From positions 1 to 17,469 of the forward strand of contig CAXKVR010000812.1 in the NCBI GenBank assembly GCA_964058845.1: a stretch of DNA of 17,469 nt, read 5' to 3'. Below the pieces are notes generated by a model. That model was given only the letters and a program-made list of their open reading frames with translations. It made no database searches and was not told where the DNA came from. Shown here piece after piece: positions 16,811-17,469 of this stretch; positions within the stretch are counted from its first letter, which is position 1, and the number at the start of each line of letters is the position of its first letter. Source of the stretch: Carex sylvatica (Eukaryota; Streptophyta; Magnoliopsida; Poales; Cyperaceae). Both the position numbers and the translations under genes were made by a program.

Positions 16811-17469
16811 AAAAAATAACTTTAAAAAACTAAGAATAGGCCTGACGTCGCCATTGAAATTATATTTTATTTTTCAATTAAAAACTTAAATGGCTCATTA
16901 AGCTCGTTCTGGGAAAAAAAAAGACTGAAGTCGAAATTTTTATTTTTCGATACACATCAGCGTTTTTTTTTATTTCAAAACAATCAAAATGCCGGTTTTA
17001 AACTTACGACCTCGGTGTTGGATTTTTTGCCATCAAAGATTAATTTGTAAATCAGTATTTTCATAATAAATCATAAATCTAAGTCCAAGTTGCTTTTGGA
17101 GACTCCGAATTTTTTTAATAACCTCATTAAATCCCTCAATTTTTTGAAAAATCGAAAAATGCCCCCAAATGCCACACTGTGTGGCGGTTGTTTCTGAAGT
17201 CGACTGCCCCCACTACGTGGGAGTACATTATCGTAGAAACTTTTTTTTTATAGATTGATAAGTATATATAGAATGAATGTTTTACAATTTGCCGAACAAC
17301 TCCTAGTTTATCTTACAAAATATTCCGCACACTCAGAATTGCAATTGAAGTTTCTAAAAAATAACGATAAGTTATAAAATTGATTTCAACAGAAAAAGAG
17401 TTCCTTCATTATGCCAAGGAGTAGCAATGCCACACTTTTTTCATAAGACAAAAGTATTTAAACAAATTT
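16811..17469. other. Unassigned end region with two GC-rich hairpins
   Basis: AT-rich with T/A homopolymers, then a stretch at about 17155-17225 with higher G+C. GCCACACTGTGTGGC (17171-17185) and CCCACTACGTGGG (17209-17221) are adjacent hairpins, with the 8-bp palindrome AGTCGACT between them. On the minus strand near 16990-17020, GAGGTCGTAAGTTTAAAACC loosely resembles a tRNA T-arm/B box. This may be part of a larger repeat that leaves the window. I can assign no gene. Confidence 0.4.

Noticed and set aside
1..17469. CRISPR array, tRNA, rRNA or bacterial operon
   Set aside because: There are no regular repeats with unique spacers, no cloverleaf or rRNA-like sequence, and no tightly packed coding frames; the composition and repeats are those of a plant nuclear genome.

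Overview
This window looks like nuclear intergenic DNA from a flowering plant. It is very AT-rich and has long TA, GA and pentanucleotide microsatellites. It is densely packed with short non-autonomous DNA transposons of typical plant superfamilies: hAT-like, Mutator-like and CACTA-like MITEs, plus an abundant foldback family. Nothing in it looks bacterial, organellar or viral. I have only an impression that the foldback and microsatellite style is monocot-like, and I cannot name the species.

I find no protein-coding gene, tRNA, rRNA or CRISPR array that I can support. All long reading frames fall in inverted repeats, microsatellites or AT-rich spacer, and none reads like a known protein. Two places have weak gene-like signals: the CT-rich island at about 1231-1680 and a possible orphan exon at about 6362-6510, both on the minus strand.

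Layout. Bases 1-3540 are dominated by one family of long palindromic elements (six copies, A-F) sitting in or beside TA/GA/CA microsatellites, with a 39-bp minisatellite and a large TACATATGTA-type repeat block. Bases 3541-5560 hold mostly unassigned spacer, foldback copy G, and a small CACTA-like palindrome beside it. Bases 5560-9290 hold spacer, a 99-bp tandem duplication, a 600-bp hAT MITE with a perfect 8-bp target-site duplication (TSD), and a 77-bp AT microsatellite. Bases 9291-10762 hold a Mutator-like element with 105-bp terminal inverted repeats (TIRs) and a second hAT MITE. Bases 10763-14249 hold spacer, a second CACTA-like palindrome and truncated foldback copy H. Bases 14250-16810 hold a third hAT MITE, a 684-bp Mutator-like foldback element with a perfect 9-bp TSD, a fourth hAT MITE with a perfect 8-bp TSD, and a diverged Mutator-like element. 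The last 660 bp are unassigned, with two adjacent GC-rich hairpins.

The strongest candidate for something undescribed is the foldback family. At least eight copies share the inner arms (core near TTTGGTCTCC / GGAGACCAAA), while the outer ends differ from copy to copy. In the best-preserved copies both outer ends of one copy match each other. Each copy also carries its own short palindrome near its end, and most abut TA or GA microsatellites. This suggests paired end replacement or arm-to-arm conversion in a microsatellite-associated, Micron-like MITE family.
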